Notes under the pieces: model-generated
What the model was told of the DNA's origin: nothing
Database searches by the model: none
The model's input: only the letters and a program-made list of their open reading frames with translations
Assembly: GCF_028473665.1 (NCBI RefSeq)
Contig: NZ_CP098774.1
Span: 3,810,501 to 3,874,500, forward strand
DNA: 64,000 nucleotides
Direction: 5' to 3'
Origin: Sphingomonas sp. QA11
GTDB lineage: Bacteria > Pseudomonadota > Alphaproteobacteria > Sphingomonadales > Sphingomonadaceae
Shown here: positions 55,404-63,759 of the stretch, piece by piece
Position numbering within the stretch: the first letter of the stretch is position 1
Layout: each line of letters opens with the position of its first letter
Position numbers and translations under genes: made by a program

Positions 55404-56482
55404 TAGTGGATTGATTCCAACGTTTGGTGCCCACGCTTGACGGCGGCGATGATGTCATTGGGATCGGCGCGCCAAACGAAGGGTCGCGATTCGGTATTAT
55501 GCTCATCGATGAAGCGATTGATGGCGGCCTGAAGGTCGACGACCGACTGGAAGACGCCGTTCTTCAGGCGTCGGCGGGTCAATTTGGCGAAGAAGCCCTC
55601 GACCGCGTTGAGCCATGAGCAAGAGGTCGGCACGAAATGGAATGTCCAGCGCGGATGCCGGGCGAGCCAGGCACGAACCTTGGGCTGTTTGTGGGTCGCA
55701 TAATTGTCGAGAATGACATGCACGGTCTTATCCGCTGGCATCTCGGCCTCGACAGCATTGAGGAAGCGGATGAATTCCTGGTGGCGATGGCGCTGCATGT
55801 TGCGCCCGATCACGGTGCCGTCGAGCACGTTGAGCGCGGCGAACAGCGTGGTGGTTCCATTTCGCTTGTAGTCGTGTGTCATGGTTGCCCCGCGACCGCG
55901 CTTCAGCGGCAATCCCGGCTGCGTACGATCAAGCGCCTGGATCTGGCTCTTCTCGTCAACCGACAGCACGATCGCGTGGGCCGGTGGTGAGACGTAGAGG
56001 CCAACGACATCGTGAAGCTTCTCGGCAAACGCCTTGTCGTTGGACAGTTTGAAACTGCGCCAGCGGTGCGGCGCCAGACCATGGTCGTGCCAGATCTTCA
56101 CCACCGAGGACGCCGCTATGCCCGCCGCCTTTGCCATTGCGCGAACCGTCCAGTGGGTTGCTTCCCGAGCCGGCGGCTCGAGCGTCAGCGTCACGACTTT
56201 CTCGACCAGTTCATTCTCAAGCGGCGCGATGCCGGGAGGCCGGGTCTTGTCGCGGAGCAGCCCGTCGACCCCCTCGGCCATATACCGCTCCTGCCAGCGC
56301 CATACGCAGGTCTTCGATTTACCCGTTGCCGCCATGATCGCGACAGTGCCCAACCCGTCATCGGTCAAGAGGATGATCCGAGCCCGCCATACATGCCTTT
56401 GCGGCGTCCCGCGCGCCGCAACCAGAGCCTCAAGCCGCGCTCGATCCGGAGCTGTGACGACGATGCTGATACCATTGCGCAT
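55403..56482 (-). CDS. IS630-family transposase
   Basis: This DDE transposase has about 359 residues. The N-terminal helix-turn-helix regions (RARIILLTDDGLGTVAIMAA, TGKSKTCVWRWQERYMAEGV) are followed by the catalytic core: first Asp in VLSVDEKSQIQALDR, second in VILDNYATHKQPKVRAWL, and Glu in CSWLNAVEGFFAKLTRR. The length and motifs are those of IS630/Tc1-mariner enzymes. ATG at 56482 has GAAGG upstream; the frame extends to a GTG at 56497. The stop codon overlaps the terminal TA of the target duplication. It appears intact. Confidence 0.93.
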   Translation of the reverse strand: MRNGISIVVTAPDRARLEALVAARGTPQRHVWRARIILLTDDGLGTVAIMAATGKSKTCVWRWQERYMAEGVDGLLRDKTRPPGIAPLENELVEKVVTLTLEPPAREATHWTVRAMAKAAGIAASSVVKIWHDHGLAPHRWRSFKLSNDKAFAEKLHDVVGLYVSPPAHAIVLSVDEKSQIQALDRTQPGLPLKRGRGATMTHDYKRNGTTTLFAALNVLDGTVIGRNMQRHRHQEFIRFLNAVEAEMPADKTVHVILDNYATHKQPKVRAWLARHPRWTFHFVPTSCSWLNAVEGFFAKLTRRRLKNGVFQSVVDLQAAINRFIDEHNTESRPFVWRADPNDIIAAVKRGHQTLESIH

Positions 56483-56553
56483 GCACCTTCGTCGCACATC
56501 ACGACCAATCGTGGAATCCTCAATCAGACTCTTCCGTTCCGATCAATCCACTA
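55404..56553 (-). mobile_element. IS630-family insertion sequence with TA target duplication
   Basis: TA at 55404-55405 and at 56552-56553 flanks inverted ends GTGGATTGATTCCAACG and its counterpart (GTGGATTGATCGGAACG on the other strand), 14 of 17 positions matching. TA duplication is the hallmark of the IS630/Tc1-mariner group. The element landed in the Y1 transposase relic. Confidence 0.9.
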
Positions 56554-56642
56554 GAAGAAGCGAGATCTCGAAGATTAAAATCGGCGCGATTCTCGGTATG
56601 AAGTTCCGTCAGACCATTTGGCGGGATCGGAGAATTTCCCAT

Positions 56643-57281
56643 TTATCGAGCTCTTTCATAAACTAACCTAAAACCGACGGTGTCGGAATTGGCAAATGAA
56701 AAGTATTTAACTCTGCCGTTAATTACATCGAATTCTGGAGCAGAGAATCTGTTGCCGCCCTTGAAAATTGTCTGTCGAACCGACGATTTCTTACCATCAA
56801 CCTCGCCGATAACAGTGAAGGTAGCCGGATCGCTCACGGCTTCAGCGGCATTGCCAAACAGGTCATACAAGCCAAGAGAATCGGGCCTGAACTGTCCAAC
56901 TCGCCAGATCAATCCTTTTTCCACAGCATTTCGAGGATCGTTATCAGTGTAGCTCCATTCGGTGTGCAGGTCACCGAGCAAGTACGCCCACCCCTTAGGA
57001 ATATCCTTAATTTTTAATGCCTTGAGACCCGTGGCTTTACGGGCAATGGCGGTCCATTCGGCCTCGCTTGGCAAACGGAAGGGCTTTCCCGTCTTTTTCC
57101 GAATCCACGTCAAATAGCAGTCAAATTCGTCTGGCTTGATTGACGTCATCGGAAAATTGTCGCGTAGATCCTTTGCCTCAAGATTAATCGTCTTCCCGTC
57201 TACATTACGGGGCGGCGCGCACTTTTCTTCTTCATATGCAGCAAGGTAATCGCTCCAGGTGACCTCGTATCGAGCCACCAT
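56643..57281 (-). CDS. Formylglycine-generating-enzyme-like (SUMF1/FGE-fold) domain protein, main frame
   Basis: This 212-residue frame has the FGE-sulfatase-like fold: VARYEVTWSDYLAAYEEEKC, RKKTGKPFRLPSEAEWTAIA, LGLYDLFGNAAEAVSDP, IFKGGNRFSAPEFD and a final VGFRLVYER. No cysteine pair is found at the C-terminal positions used by true formylglycine-generating enzymes, so it is more likely a structural or different-activity member. The frame continues upstream without a stop to ~57380 and reads VGCVECFSVVPVDIEIDGKY, the usual start of this domain, but has no start codon there. The signal peptide is in another frame across an A7 run. It may be periplasmic or surface exposed if joined to it. Confidence 0.8.
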   Translation of the reverse strand: MVARYEVTWSDYLAAYEEEKCAPPRNVDGKTINLEAKDLRDNFPMTSIKPDEFDCYLTWIRKKTGKPFRLPSEAEWTAIARKATGLKALKIKDIPKGWAYLLGDLHTEWSYTDNDPRNAVEKGLIWRVGQFRPDSLGLYDLFGNAAEAVSDPATFTVIGEVDGKKSSVRQTIFKGGNRFSAPEFDVINGRVKYFSFANSDTVGFRLVYERAR

Positions 57282-57307
57282 GAGCGATCGGTATTTCCCA
57301 TCTATTT

Positions 57308-57523
57308 CTATATCAACGGGGACAACGGAAAAACATTCAACGCATCCGACCTGTTTTTTTGAGCCGGCCCAGTGTCGTTTTCAGTTCCAGCTTGCCCATC
57401 ACTGCTGCCAATATACTTCGCCGCAAAGCTATCTCGAGTACCGATGCAGACAATTGCAATGCCTGTGACAATCAATCCCACGGCCCTGAGACGACCAATG
57501 ATCATAAATCTTGAATGTCTCAT
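57308..57523 (-). CDS. N-terminal signal-peptide segment of the FGE-like gene (frame -1 relative to main frame)
   Basis: ATG 57523 opens MRHSRFMIIGRLRAVGLIVTG and continues IAIVCIGTRDSFAAKYIGSS, a typical signal peptide with an Ala-x-Ala-like cleavage region. It then reads GQAGTENDTGPAQKN and ends shortly after at 57308. A one-base backward shift at CAA AAA AAC (57360-57352) would fuse it to VGCVECFSVVPVDIEIDGKY of the FGE-like domain. The ATG overlaps the stop of the preceding small frame (ATGA). Alone the product would be a short secreted peptide. Confidence 0.55.
   Translation of the reverse strand: MRHSRFMIIGRLRAVGLIVTGIAIVCIGTRDSFAAKYIGSSDGQAGTENDTGPAQKNRSDALNVFPLSPLI
57353..57359 (-). 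promoter_or_regulatory. A_AAA_AAC slippery heptamer in the FGE-like gene
   Basis: In the frame of the signal-peptide segment the codons are CAA AAA AAC, giving the classical X_XXY_YYZ slippery sequence A_AAA_AAC. A -1 slip reads AAA then CAG GTC GGA and enters the FGE frame exactly. A weak downstream stem (CGGA/TCCG) exists; no strong stimulator is evident. A simple one-base loss in the A-run would look the same. Confidence 0.45.
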
Positions 57524-57906
57524 ATGATAGGAGTCAATCTGAGAAGATTGCACATGACTTCTATTGAACTAGATGTCACTCGTCCTAATTGTATATTAGA
57601 ACACCGCCCTGAAAATGGGGAATTAAACTCTAATATACTGCCACTGCCCTGTGCAGTCATCGCCCGATGGCCATCGGGCCCGCCGAAACTCCGCCGCAGG
57701 TGTGCCGCCCGCGCGTGAGGTGGAGTATATTTATATTTACCTCCAGCCCGCGTCAGGGAATTACCATCAGTGGATGCAACACATGATCTGGATGAGGTAT
57801 CTACAGCTTGGCCAGAGACACGCGCCCCAAATGCAAGAACCGAACACGAGCCAGAAGGCGCAGCGACAACACCGCGCGCGCGCCGCCGCTGACCGAAAAG
57901 CTTCAT
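57520..57906 (-). CDS. Hypothetical small protein overlapping the FGE-like gene start
   Basis: This 128-codon frame starts at ATG 57906 behind a GGGGGG ribosome-binding-like run, within the duplicated leader cassette at the place where the Sel1 lipoprotein starts in the other copy. The N-terminus is basic then hydrophobic (KLFGQRRRARGVVAAPSGSC, then SVLAFGARVSGQ), a weak signal-peptide pattern. The rest is low in recognisable structure. It ends by overlapping ATG 57523. I recognise no family, and codon use is not convincing, so it may be non-coding or a relic of a lipoprotein gene. Confidence 0.3.
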   Translation of the reverse strand: MKLFGQRRRARGVVAAPSGSCSVLAFGARVSGQAVDTSSRSCVASTDGNSLTRAGGKYKYTPPHARAAHLRRSFGGPDGHRAMTAQGSGSILEFNSPFSGRCSNIQLGRVTSSSIEVMCNLLRLTPII

Positions 57907-57924
57907 CCATCCCCCCACGCAGAC

Positions 57925-58193
57925 GATTCTCCCGCAAGATCCTGAAAGAATCCCACATCGCCTGACGGTGCAACCTAGCCAGACAAACCAAGCCTGATCA
58001 ATGTCATGAATTGTTGATTTGTGTTACAAAAATATTACAACGCCCCGCACGACAGCCTCCGTACCGTGCGAGGCATGTCGCTAGCGTAGACACATGGCGC
58101 GCCTTCCCCACATCGTCCTTCCCGGCCTTCCGCATCCCGTGACGCAGCGCGGCGACCGGTGCGAGCAGGCGTTCTTCGAGAATGGCGATTACG
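57925..58193 (-). repeat. Duplicated leader/transposase-start segment, copy 2
   Basis: This is the counterpart of 54938-55205, collinear with only one base of length difference across ~270 bp. It retains the GATTCT...AGAATC leader repeat, the promoter hexamers, the invariant 18-mer and the start of a Y1 transposase in opposite orientation. Confidence 0.85.
57972..58039 (-). promoter_or_regulatory. Promoter and conserved box, copy 2 (FGE-like genes)
   Basis: TTGATC (58001-57996) and TAGGTT (57977-57972) are spaced by 18 bp. TGTTACAAAAATATTACA recurs at 58022-58039, base-for-base as in the RTX leader. Both hexamers differ slightly from copy 1, so the box is the most conserved part, hinting at shared regulation. 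Confidence 0.55.
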
Positions 58194-58423
58194 CCTTGTA
58201 ACTCGCCCCTCTTCCCGAAGGGCGCAATCGCGGAGGCGATCCAGTGATACCCAATCATGCCCACATCATCGCCATGCCGGCCGACGAGGACGGGTTGAGC
58301 CGCACCTTTCGCCACTACGCCGGGCACATCAATGCGCGGGTGCGGGTGACTGGCCATCTGTGCCAGGCGCGCTTCAGCTCGGTCGCGAGGGATGAAGCGC
58401 ATGGCCAGCAAAACCGATAGCCA
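58094..58423 (+). pseudogene. Y1 (REP-type) transposase relic 2
   Basis: It starts MARLPHIVLPGLPHPVTQRG and continues DRCEQAFFENGDYAL to a stop at 58199. After an internal deletion, NHAHIIAMPADEDGLSRTFR, HYAGHINARVRVTGHLCQAR and FSSVARDEAHGQQNR follow. The middle, including the helix before the catalytic Tyr, is missing. It is a second copy of the relic next to the RTX leader. The stretch to 58595 contains nothing recognisable. Confidence 0.75.
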
Positions 58424-58595
58424 GGAGAGCAAGTGCTACCTCTATTTTCATGCGGACTGATTTGACTCCAGGGTGGGTCGCCAGGGTTTTTCAGCGCCTG
58501 TCGAATTCACCAGATTATCTGATAATTTGCGGTTTCTTGGCTTCAACAATCCACCATCAGCGCCTCGCGAAATGCCGCGTGCGGCGGATTCTGCA

Positions 58596-59027
58596 TCAAT
58601 CACGATTCCGTACGCCTTTGAGATGTTTCAGACGTAGCTTTGCCTCGTCTAGCCCCGCTCGGCGCGGACCGGAACTCACCGGAATGACACGCCCTTTGGT
58701 CGCGGCGCCAACTGCGGGTGAATAGACCCAGAGTGTCCCGCCACTGTCGCTCGCGGCTCTGGCATAGAGGATCTTCGCTTTGGCAAGGTCGCGCGGAACC
58801 CCACGCCCTTCTTCGTATCGCACGCCAAGCGCGAGTTGAGCGTATTTGTCCCCAGCCTGAGCCCGGCGCGCAAGAGCTTGAATATCGGCCGACGTGGCAC
58901 CCGGCCGTAGAGAAATCCCGGCATACTCGCTGGAAACACACCCGCTGGTGCCGACGATGGCACACACGGGAAGGCTCGCGGTGATCAAGCCACGGTACAT
59001 GCGCCGATATCCGCACCTCCTGCTCAT
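58596..59027 (-). CDS. Truncated Sel1-repeat lipoprotein paralogue
   Basis: This 143-residue protein starts at ATG 59027 (GGGGGGA 5 nt upstream). A signal ends VGTSGC as a possible lipobox, then SSEYAGISLRPGATSADIQA and a Sel1 repeat nearly identical to that of the RTX-linked lipoprotein (AQAGDKYAQLALGVRYEEGR). It ends after VSSGPRRAGLDEAKLRLKHL, where the other protein continues for about 160 residues with a unique C-terminal domain. It is probably a duplicate retaining only the Sel1 half. Being 171 nt downstream of hlyD on the same strand, it may still belong to the secretion locus. Confidence 0.75.
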   Translation of the reverse strand: MSRRCGYRRMYRGLITASLPVCAIVGTSGCVSSEYAGISLRPGATSADIQALARRAQAGDKYAQLALGVRYEEGRGVPRDLAKAKILYARAASDSGGTLWVYSPAVGAATKGRVIPVSSGPRRAGLDEAKLRLKHLKGVRNRD

Positions 59028-59140
59028 GCATCCCCCCGGAGAGTAGCCATCCTATCGAACTGAAAAGGCCGGTGACTTCGCTCGATACCTACATGCGCGG
59101 GCTGTTTTGGCCGGTCAAGATGATTTGAAGATGTAAACAT

Positions 59141-59160
59141 GATGACAAAAATGTGTCATC
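59141..59160. terminator. Hairpin downstream of hlyD
   Basis: Perfect 7-bp arms GATGACA and TGTCATC enclose a 6-nt loop, about 40 nt past the hlyD stop and about 110 nt upstream of the small lipoprotein gene. Read on the minus strand the loop is CATTTT. It may end the hlyBD transcript or serve as an operator for the next gene. Confidence 0.35.
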
Positions 59161-59198
59161 CACTCGCGACAGGCTCGCCTATTCGACGAACCTTGTCC

Positions 59199-60668
59199 TC
59201 ATCGCTCACGCGCTGCCTCATCCATCGTCTGGGCGATCGGGGAGATGAGATACTGGATGATCCGGCGCTCGCCGGTCTTGATCTCGGCCTGGACGGAGAG
59301 GCCCGGGCCGATCAGCTGCTCGCGGTTGCCAACGCGGATCGTGCGCTGGTTCAGCCGGATGCGCGCGGCATAGACGAGCCCGGTCGGGGGGGGCTTGCCA
59401 TTGCTGTCGCGCGCGGCACCCGCGCCCTGCTGGCTGAAGTCGATTGCATCGCGGCTGATGCTTTCCACAATGCCTTCGATCAGGCCGTAATCGGTGAAAG
59501 GGTAGGCCTCCAGCTTGACGCGCACCGCCTGGCCCTCGCGTACAAAGCCGATATCCTTGTTGAGGATCTGCGCCTCCACCTCGATCGCCGCGTCGTCCGG
59601 CACGATCACCATGATCGGCTTGGCCGGCTCGACCACGCCGCCGACAGTGGCGATGCTGAGCTGCTGCACGGTGCCGTCCACCGGTGCACGGAGTTGCTGG
59701 TACTGGCGGCGGCGCGAGCTCTTGTTGAGCTCCTGCGTCGCCATGCTGGACTTGTCCTGCGCTTCGGACAGATCAGTCACCGCGGTCTTGCCGAAGGTCG
59801 CGCGCAGCCGGGCGATCTGCGCGTCGTAATTGGCCATCGCCGCGGCCGCCTTGGCCGCATTCGCCTCCTGCACCGCGATGTTCTGGATATGCTCGAGCCG
59901 GAGTTGCTCATATTCGAGCAGGCGGATCTTCGAGAAATAGCCTTTTTCCGAAAGCTCCCTGCGCGCCTCGAGCTGGCGTTCGACCAGCGGCAGCGTCTGT
60001 TTCAGCTTGGCGATCTCCGCCTCGGCGCCCGCACGCCCGGCGGCGCTCTCGGCCTTGCTCTGCAGCAGGCTGGCACGCTGTGCCTCATATTCGCCGACCG
60101 AGGTTGCGATGAACTGCTCCTGCGTGCCGGCGATCACGGCCGGCGTGCCGGGCGGCGCCACGAAACGGCGAGGCCTGCCGGAAAGATGGGCGAGCAGCGC
60201 ATTATTGCGCGCGCCCACGATATTGGCGCTCAGCAACCCCTGGCTCGCCTGCGCCTCGTCGGCTGCGGTCAGCGTGGAATCGAGTTCGACCAGCAATTGC
60301 CCCTTCTTCACATGCTGGCCGTTGCGCACATGGATCGCGCGGACCGCGCCGATCTCGATCGGCTGGATCAGCTTCACATTGGCGGCGGGAATCACCTTGC
60401 CGGTAGCGACCGCCACGACATCGACCTTGCCGAAGATCGACCAGATGATGGCGATGGCGAACAGTGCGCACAGCGCCAGCGTCAACCAGCGCAATCCCGG
60501 GCTTGGCGGCTTTTCCATGATCTCGAGCGCGGCCGGCAGGAACTCATGGTCCGTCACCGGCTTCCGGTTCCGGTCAGCATCGTCCTGCATGCGCCAGGAA
60601 AGGCGCAACACGGCAAGATGGCGCGCGAGTGTCGGAAAGCGCTCGGCCAGCGTCGACCCGAGGCTCAT
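59199..60668 (-). CDS. hlyD: Type I secretion periplasmic adaptor, HlyD family
   Basis: This 489-residue membrane-fusion protein has an N-terminal cytoplasmic segment, a single helix (LRWLTLALCALFAIAIIWSI), a first lipoyl half (GKVIPAANVKLIQPIEIGAV, HVRNGQHVKKGQLLVELDST), long coiled-coil arms (~130-300), the second lipoyl half (LRAPVDGTVQQLSIATVGGV) and a beta-barrel domain (EAQILNKDIGFVREGQAVRV) ending GERRIIQYLISPI. It bridges the inner-membrane ABC exporter and an outer-membrane TolC. ATG overlaps the stop of hlyB, so the two are coupled. The likely substrate is the giant RTX protein; TolC must be elsewhere. Confidence 0.93.
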   Translation of the reverse strand: MSLGSTLAERFPTLARHLAVLRLSWRMQDDADRNRKPVTDHEFLPAALEIMEKPPSPGLRWLTLALCALFAIAIIWSIFGKVDVVAVATGKVIPAANVKLIQPIEIGAVRAIHVRNGQHVKKGQLLVELDSTLTAADEAQASQGLLSANIVGARNNALLAHLSGRPRRFVAPPGTPAVIAGTQEQFIATSVGEYEAQRASLLQSKAESAAGRAGAEAEIAKLKQTLPLVERQLEARRELSEKGYFSKIRLLEYEQLRLEHIQNIAVQEANAAKAAAAMANYDAQIARLRATFGKTAVTDLSEAQDKSSMATQELNKSSRRRQYQQLRAPVDGTVQQLSIATVGGVVEPAKPIMVIVPDDAAIEVEAQILNKDIGFVREGQAVRVKLEAYPFTDYGLIEGIVESISRDAIDFSQQGAGAARDSNGKPPPTGLVYAARIRLNQRTIRVGNREQLIGPGLSVQAEIKTGERRIIQYLISPIAQTMDEAARER

Positions 60669-62983
60669 GCGACTACTCCCATCTGCTTGGAATAGAGCTG
60701 GGCGTAGCGCCCGCCCCGCGCCATCAGGCCGTCATGGTCGCCTTCCTCCGTGACCTCCCCTCCCTCCACCGTTACGATCCGATGGCATTGCCGGACAGCG
60801 GACAGGCGGTGCGCGATAATGATCACAGTGCGTCCCTGCGCAATCTGACGCAGATTGTTCTGGATGATCTCTTCGCTCTCCGCATCGAGCGCCGAGGTCG
60901 CCTCGTCGAGGAGCAGAATCCGCGGGTTGCCGATCAGCGCGCGGGCGATGGCCATGCGCTGCCGCTGGCCGCCCGACAGGTTGTTCCCGCGTTCGTCGAT
61001 GACGGTATCATAGCCATGGGTCATCGCCAGGATGAACTCATGCGCCCCGGCCAGCTCGGCCGCGGCGATCACCGCCTCCATCGGCATGGTCGGGTCGGCC
61101 AGGGCGATATTCTCGCGTACCGACCGGTTGAACAGGATATTCTCCTGCAGCACCACGCCGATCTGCCGACGGAGCCACGCCGGGTCGACCAGCGCCAGAT
61201 CAACGCCATCGACCAGCACACGCCCCTGTTCCGGCACATATAGCCGCTGAACGAGCTTGGTCAGGGTCGACTTGCCCGATCCCGAAGGGCCGACGATCCC
61301 GAGCATCTCCCCCGCGCCGATCGACAGAGAGACGCCGCGCAGCGCCTCGGGCGCATCGGGACGATAGCGGAAGCGCACCTTGTCGAACTCGATCAGGCCG
61401 CGGATCGCGGGCAGGCTCGCGCGGCCCGGATTATGGTCTGGCTCGGCCGGGCTGTTGAGCACATCGCCCAGCCGGTCGACCGAGATGCGCACCTGCTGGA
61501 AATCCTGCCAGAGCTGCGACAGGCGCAGGATCGGCGATGCCACGCGCCCGGACAGCATGTTGAACGCGACGAGCGACCCGACGGTCAGGTCGCCCGCGAT
61601 CACCGCCTTGGCACCGAAATAGAGGATGAAGACCGTGGTGAGCTTGGACACGAGCTGGATCAGGTGGCTGCCCCAGTTGGCGAGCTTGGTCACCGCGAAG
61701 CCGGTGCTGGTGTAGCCGGCGAACTGCTTTTCCCATTTGTCGCGCATCTGAGGTTCGACCGCCATCGCCTTCAAGGTGCCGATGCCCGTCACGCTCTCGA
61801 CCAGGAATGCCTGGTTCTCCGCGCCGCGCCTGAATTTCTCGTCCAGCCGCTCGCGCAAGGTGGGGGTGATCAGGATGGAGATCGCAGCATAGATCGGAAT
61901 CGACAGCGCCACGATCAGCGTCAGCATCGGGCTGTAGAGATACATCACCACGAAAAAGACGATCGTGAAGAACAGGTCGATCACGACGGTCACGGCGTTC
62001 GACGTCAGGAACTCACGGATCCGCTCAAGCTCGCGCACGCGCGCCACGCTGTCGCCGACCCGGCGCGCCTCGAAATAACTCAGGGGAAGGTTGAGCAAAT
62101 GCCGAAACATGCGCGCCGACAGCTCCGCATCCACGCGGTTCGTGCTGTGTGCGAACAGCCAGTTCCGCAGAGCCGACAGCAACGTCTCCCAGACGAGCAC
62201 CACGGCGAGCCCGAAGGCCAGGACATCAAGGGTGGTGAGCGAATGGTGCACGAGCACCTTGTCGATCACCAGCTGGAAGAAGATCGGGGATACCAGTCCC
62301 ATCAACTGGAGGAAGAACGAGGCGATCAGAACATCGCGAAGCGGTTTGCGGTATTTGACGAGTGCCGGGATGAACCAGCTGATGTCGAAGGGCCGAGAGA
62401 CACCGGCCATTTGTTCACGCGAGGCAAGCAGCAATACCTGCCCAGCAAGGCGATCCTTCAGGACATCATCCGTCCAGACTTCCGGCGCCTGTGCGTCGGC
62501 GCGTTGGACGAGCATCCGTGGTCCCTGGGCATCTTCGTCCGCCTTCAGCAAGATGACGGACGTTCCATCGATGCACGCTGCGATGACGGGCAAGGGCAGC
62601 TTCACTACGGCGGCGGCGTCCGCCCGGCGCACACGGGCGATCAGGCCAAGGCCCTTGGCGACGCGCGCAAGATCTTCCAGGCTGTAAGGTTGGTCACCTT
62701 TGCCTCGGGCATGAGCGATCTGATCGGGATCGGCCGGAACACCGAGAAACTTCGCGAGCAGGACGAAACAGACGAGCGCGGAGTCAGGTCGAAGCGTCGC
62801 CGCGCCGTTCCCGCCCGAGCCATCGGGCGAAGCGTTATTCTGCATGATGGGAAAAACCGAACTGTCTATACTGACCGGTTCACAATGAACCGCCCCCCCG
62901 GGGCTGCTTCCTAGACGATCGTCCAGCATTTTGCGAGATGGAAGCGTAGCAGGCTGGCATTGCGTCAGAGCCGCTTGGTTCAT
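60665..62983 (-). CDS. hlyB: Type I secretion ABC exporter, HlyB family (C39-like domain, transmembrane, ATPase)
   Basis: This exporter has about 772 residues. An N-terminal C39-peptidase-like domain (DSALVCFVLLAKFLGVPADP) lacks a recognisable catalytic Cys context, as in HlyB where it binds substrate. The membrane domain contains FDISWFIPALVKYRKPLRDV, NRVDAELSARMFRHLLNLPL and YSPMLTLIVALSIPIYAAI. The ATPase has Walker A GPSGSGKST, signature NLSGGQRQRMA, Walker B ILLLDEATSALD and the H-loop IIIAHRLSAV. ATG 62983 with AGGAAGG upstream is preferred over the longer frame to 63073; ATG 62845 is a shorter option. Energy-driven export of unfolded RTX proteins is its family role. Confidence 0.93.
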   Translation of the reverse strand: MNQAALTQCQPATLPSRKMLDDRLGSSPGGAVHCEPVSIDSSVFPIMQNNASPDGSGGNGAATLRPDSALVCFVLLAKFLGVPADPDQIAHARGKGDQPYSLEDLARVAKGLGLIARVRRADAAAVVKLPLPVIAACIDGTSVILLKADEDAQGPRMLVQRADAQAPEVWTDDVLKDRLAGQVLLLASREQMAGVSRPFDISWFIPALVKYRKPLRDVLIASFFLQLMGLVSPIFFQLVIDKVLVHHSLTTLDVLAFGLAVVLVWETLLSALRNWLFAHSTNRVDAELSARMFRHLLNLPLSYFEARRVGDSVARVRELERIREFLTSNAVTVVIDLFFTIVFFVVMYLYSPMLTLIVALSIPIYAAISILITPTLRERLDEKFRRGAENQAFLVESVTGIGTLKAMAVEPQMRDKWEKQFAGYTSTGFAVTKLANWGSHLIQLVSKLTTVFILYFGAKAVIAGDLTVGSLVAFNMLSGRVASPILRLSQLWQDFQQVRISVDRLGDVLNSPAEPDHNPGRASLPAIRGLIEFDKVRFRYRPDAPEALRGVSLSIGAGEMLGIVGPSGSGKSTLTKLVQRLYVPEQGRVLVDGVDLALVDPAWLRRQIGVVLQENILFNRSVRENIALADPTMPMEAVIAAAELAGAHEFILAMTHGYDTVIDERGNNLSGGQRQRMAIARALIGNPRILLLDEATSALDAESEEIIQNNLRQIAQGRTVIIIAHRLSAVRQCHRIVTVEGGEVTEEGDHDGLMARGGRYAQLYSKQMGVVA

Positions 62984-63054
62984 GCCCTTCCTAACCTTTG
63001 ACACGCCTAAAGGAACATGATGTCCTCCCCGGAGGGCGGGTACCAAAGGACTTG

Positions 63055-63082
63055 GCCCGGGTCGGGTTGGCATAGCCCGGGC
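63055..63082. terminator. GC-rich inverted repeat between DUF6118 relic and hlyB
   Basis: Perfect arms GCCCGGG (63055-63061) and CCCGGGC (63076-63082), spacer 14 nt. It separates the preceding minus-strand relic from the hlyB start. No T-run. Confidence 0.3.
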
Positions 63083-63136
63083 GCTGACTTTCGGCGTGAC
63101 TTGATCAGCTTGGCCGCAACAACGATGTGTAGCGAG

Positions 63137-63756
63137 CTATAATTTCGACCACATCGAGCGATATTTTTGAGTGCTAGCGTCGGCTTTGATGACGATGGTG
63201 CATCGTACTGCCTTCGCTGCTTTCGCCGCCATCTGACGACATCGAACGATATCCTCCCGATTGTCCTGCAACATGCGATTGGCCAGAACCACTGTACGCC
63301 ATCGTTCGACATCCGATCGGGAAAGCAACCTCTCGCCCGCCTCCCACATATCGAGGCGCAACCCTCGGGCGGCTATCCGTTCCGGCCACGACCAGCTTGC
63401 CGGCGCCGCGCGCGCAACTACCCCGGGGAGAGTCGTCCAAAGAGCTGCGCCCGCCAGCACGCCACCCGCCGCAGCCCAGCCGAGCCGGCGCCGCTGATCG
63501 CTCGCGTTTCGCGCGGACTCAGCCCATACACGCAACTCGCTCGCCGCCGCGCGCATGTCTGCCTGCGCTTGCTTCAACATCGCCGCCTCCCCTGCCCTCG
63601 CCTCCTTCCCGGCCACGTTCACCTGCGCCGCGAACGCTTCAGGCGTGAGGGCAAGTGCCGGGCTTTAGCGCATCGCCTTCACCATGGCGCCATAGACGCC
63701 CAGATTCTGCGCGATCGTGCCCAGAGTCTCGCTATAGTCGGGCACCTGCTCCTTTG
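63137..63756 (-). pseudogene. DUF6118-like protein, broken by a nonsense codon and 5' truncation
   Basis: The long frame (63622 to 63137, 161 codons) reads VNVAGKEARAGEAAMLKQAQ, a helix RRRLGWAAAGGVLAGAALW and a C-terminal WRTVVLANRMLQDNREDIVR, a pattern of the DUF6118 family carried near conjugation genes in sphingomonads. Upstream in the same frame SPALALTPEAFAAQ is preceded by TAA (63667-63665), and then by DYSETLGTIAQNLGVYGAMV, so a single CAA-to-TAA change explains the break. Further upstream the frame is cut by an IS5-family fragment. Function is unknown. Confidence 0.6.
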
Positions 63757-63759
63757 CCC

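Noticed and set aside
57767..57991. A 74-codon minus-strand frame starting MVCLARLHRQAMWDSF
   Set aside because: Its beginning is the untranslated leader shared with the RTX operon, which happens to be open; the true starts follow the G-rich ribosome-binding run.
58004..58432. A 142-codon minus-strand frame
   Set aside because: It is antisense to the Y1 transposase relic; no start signal or domain.
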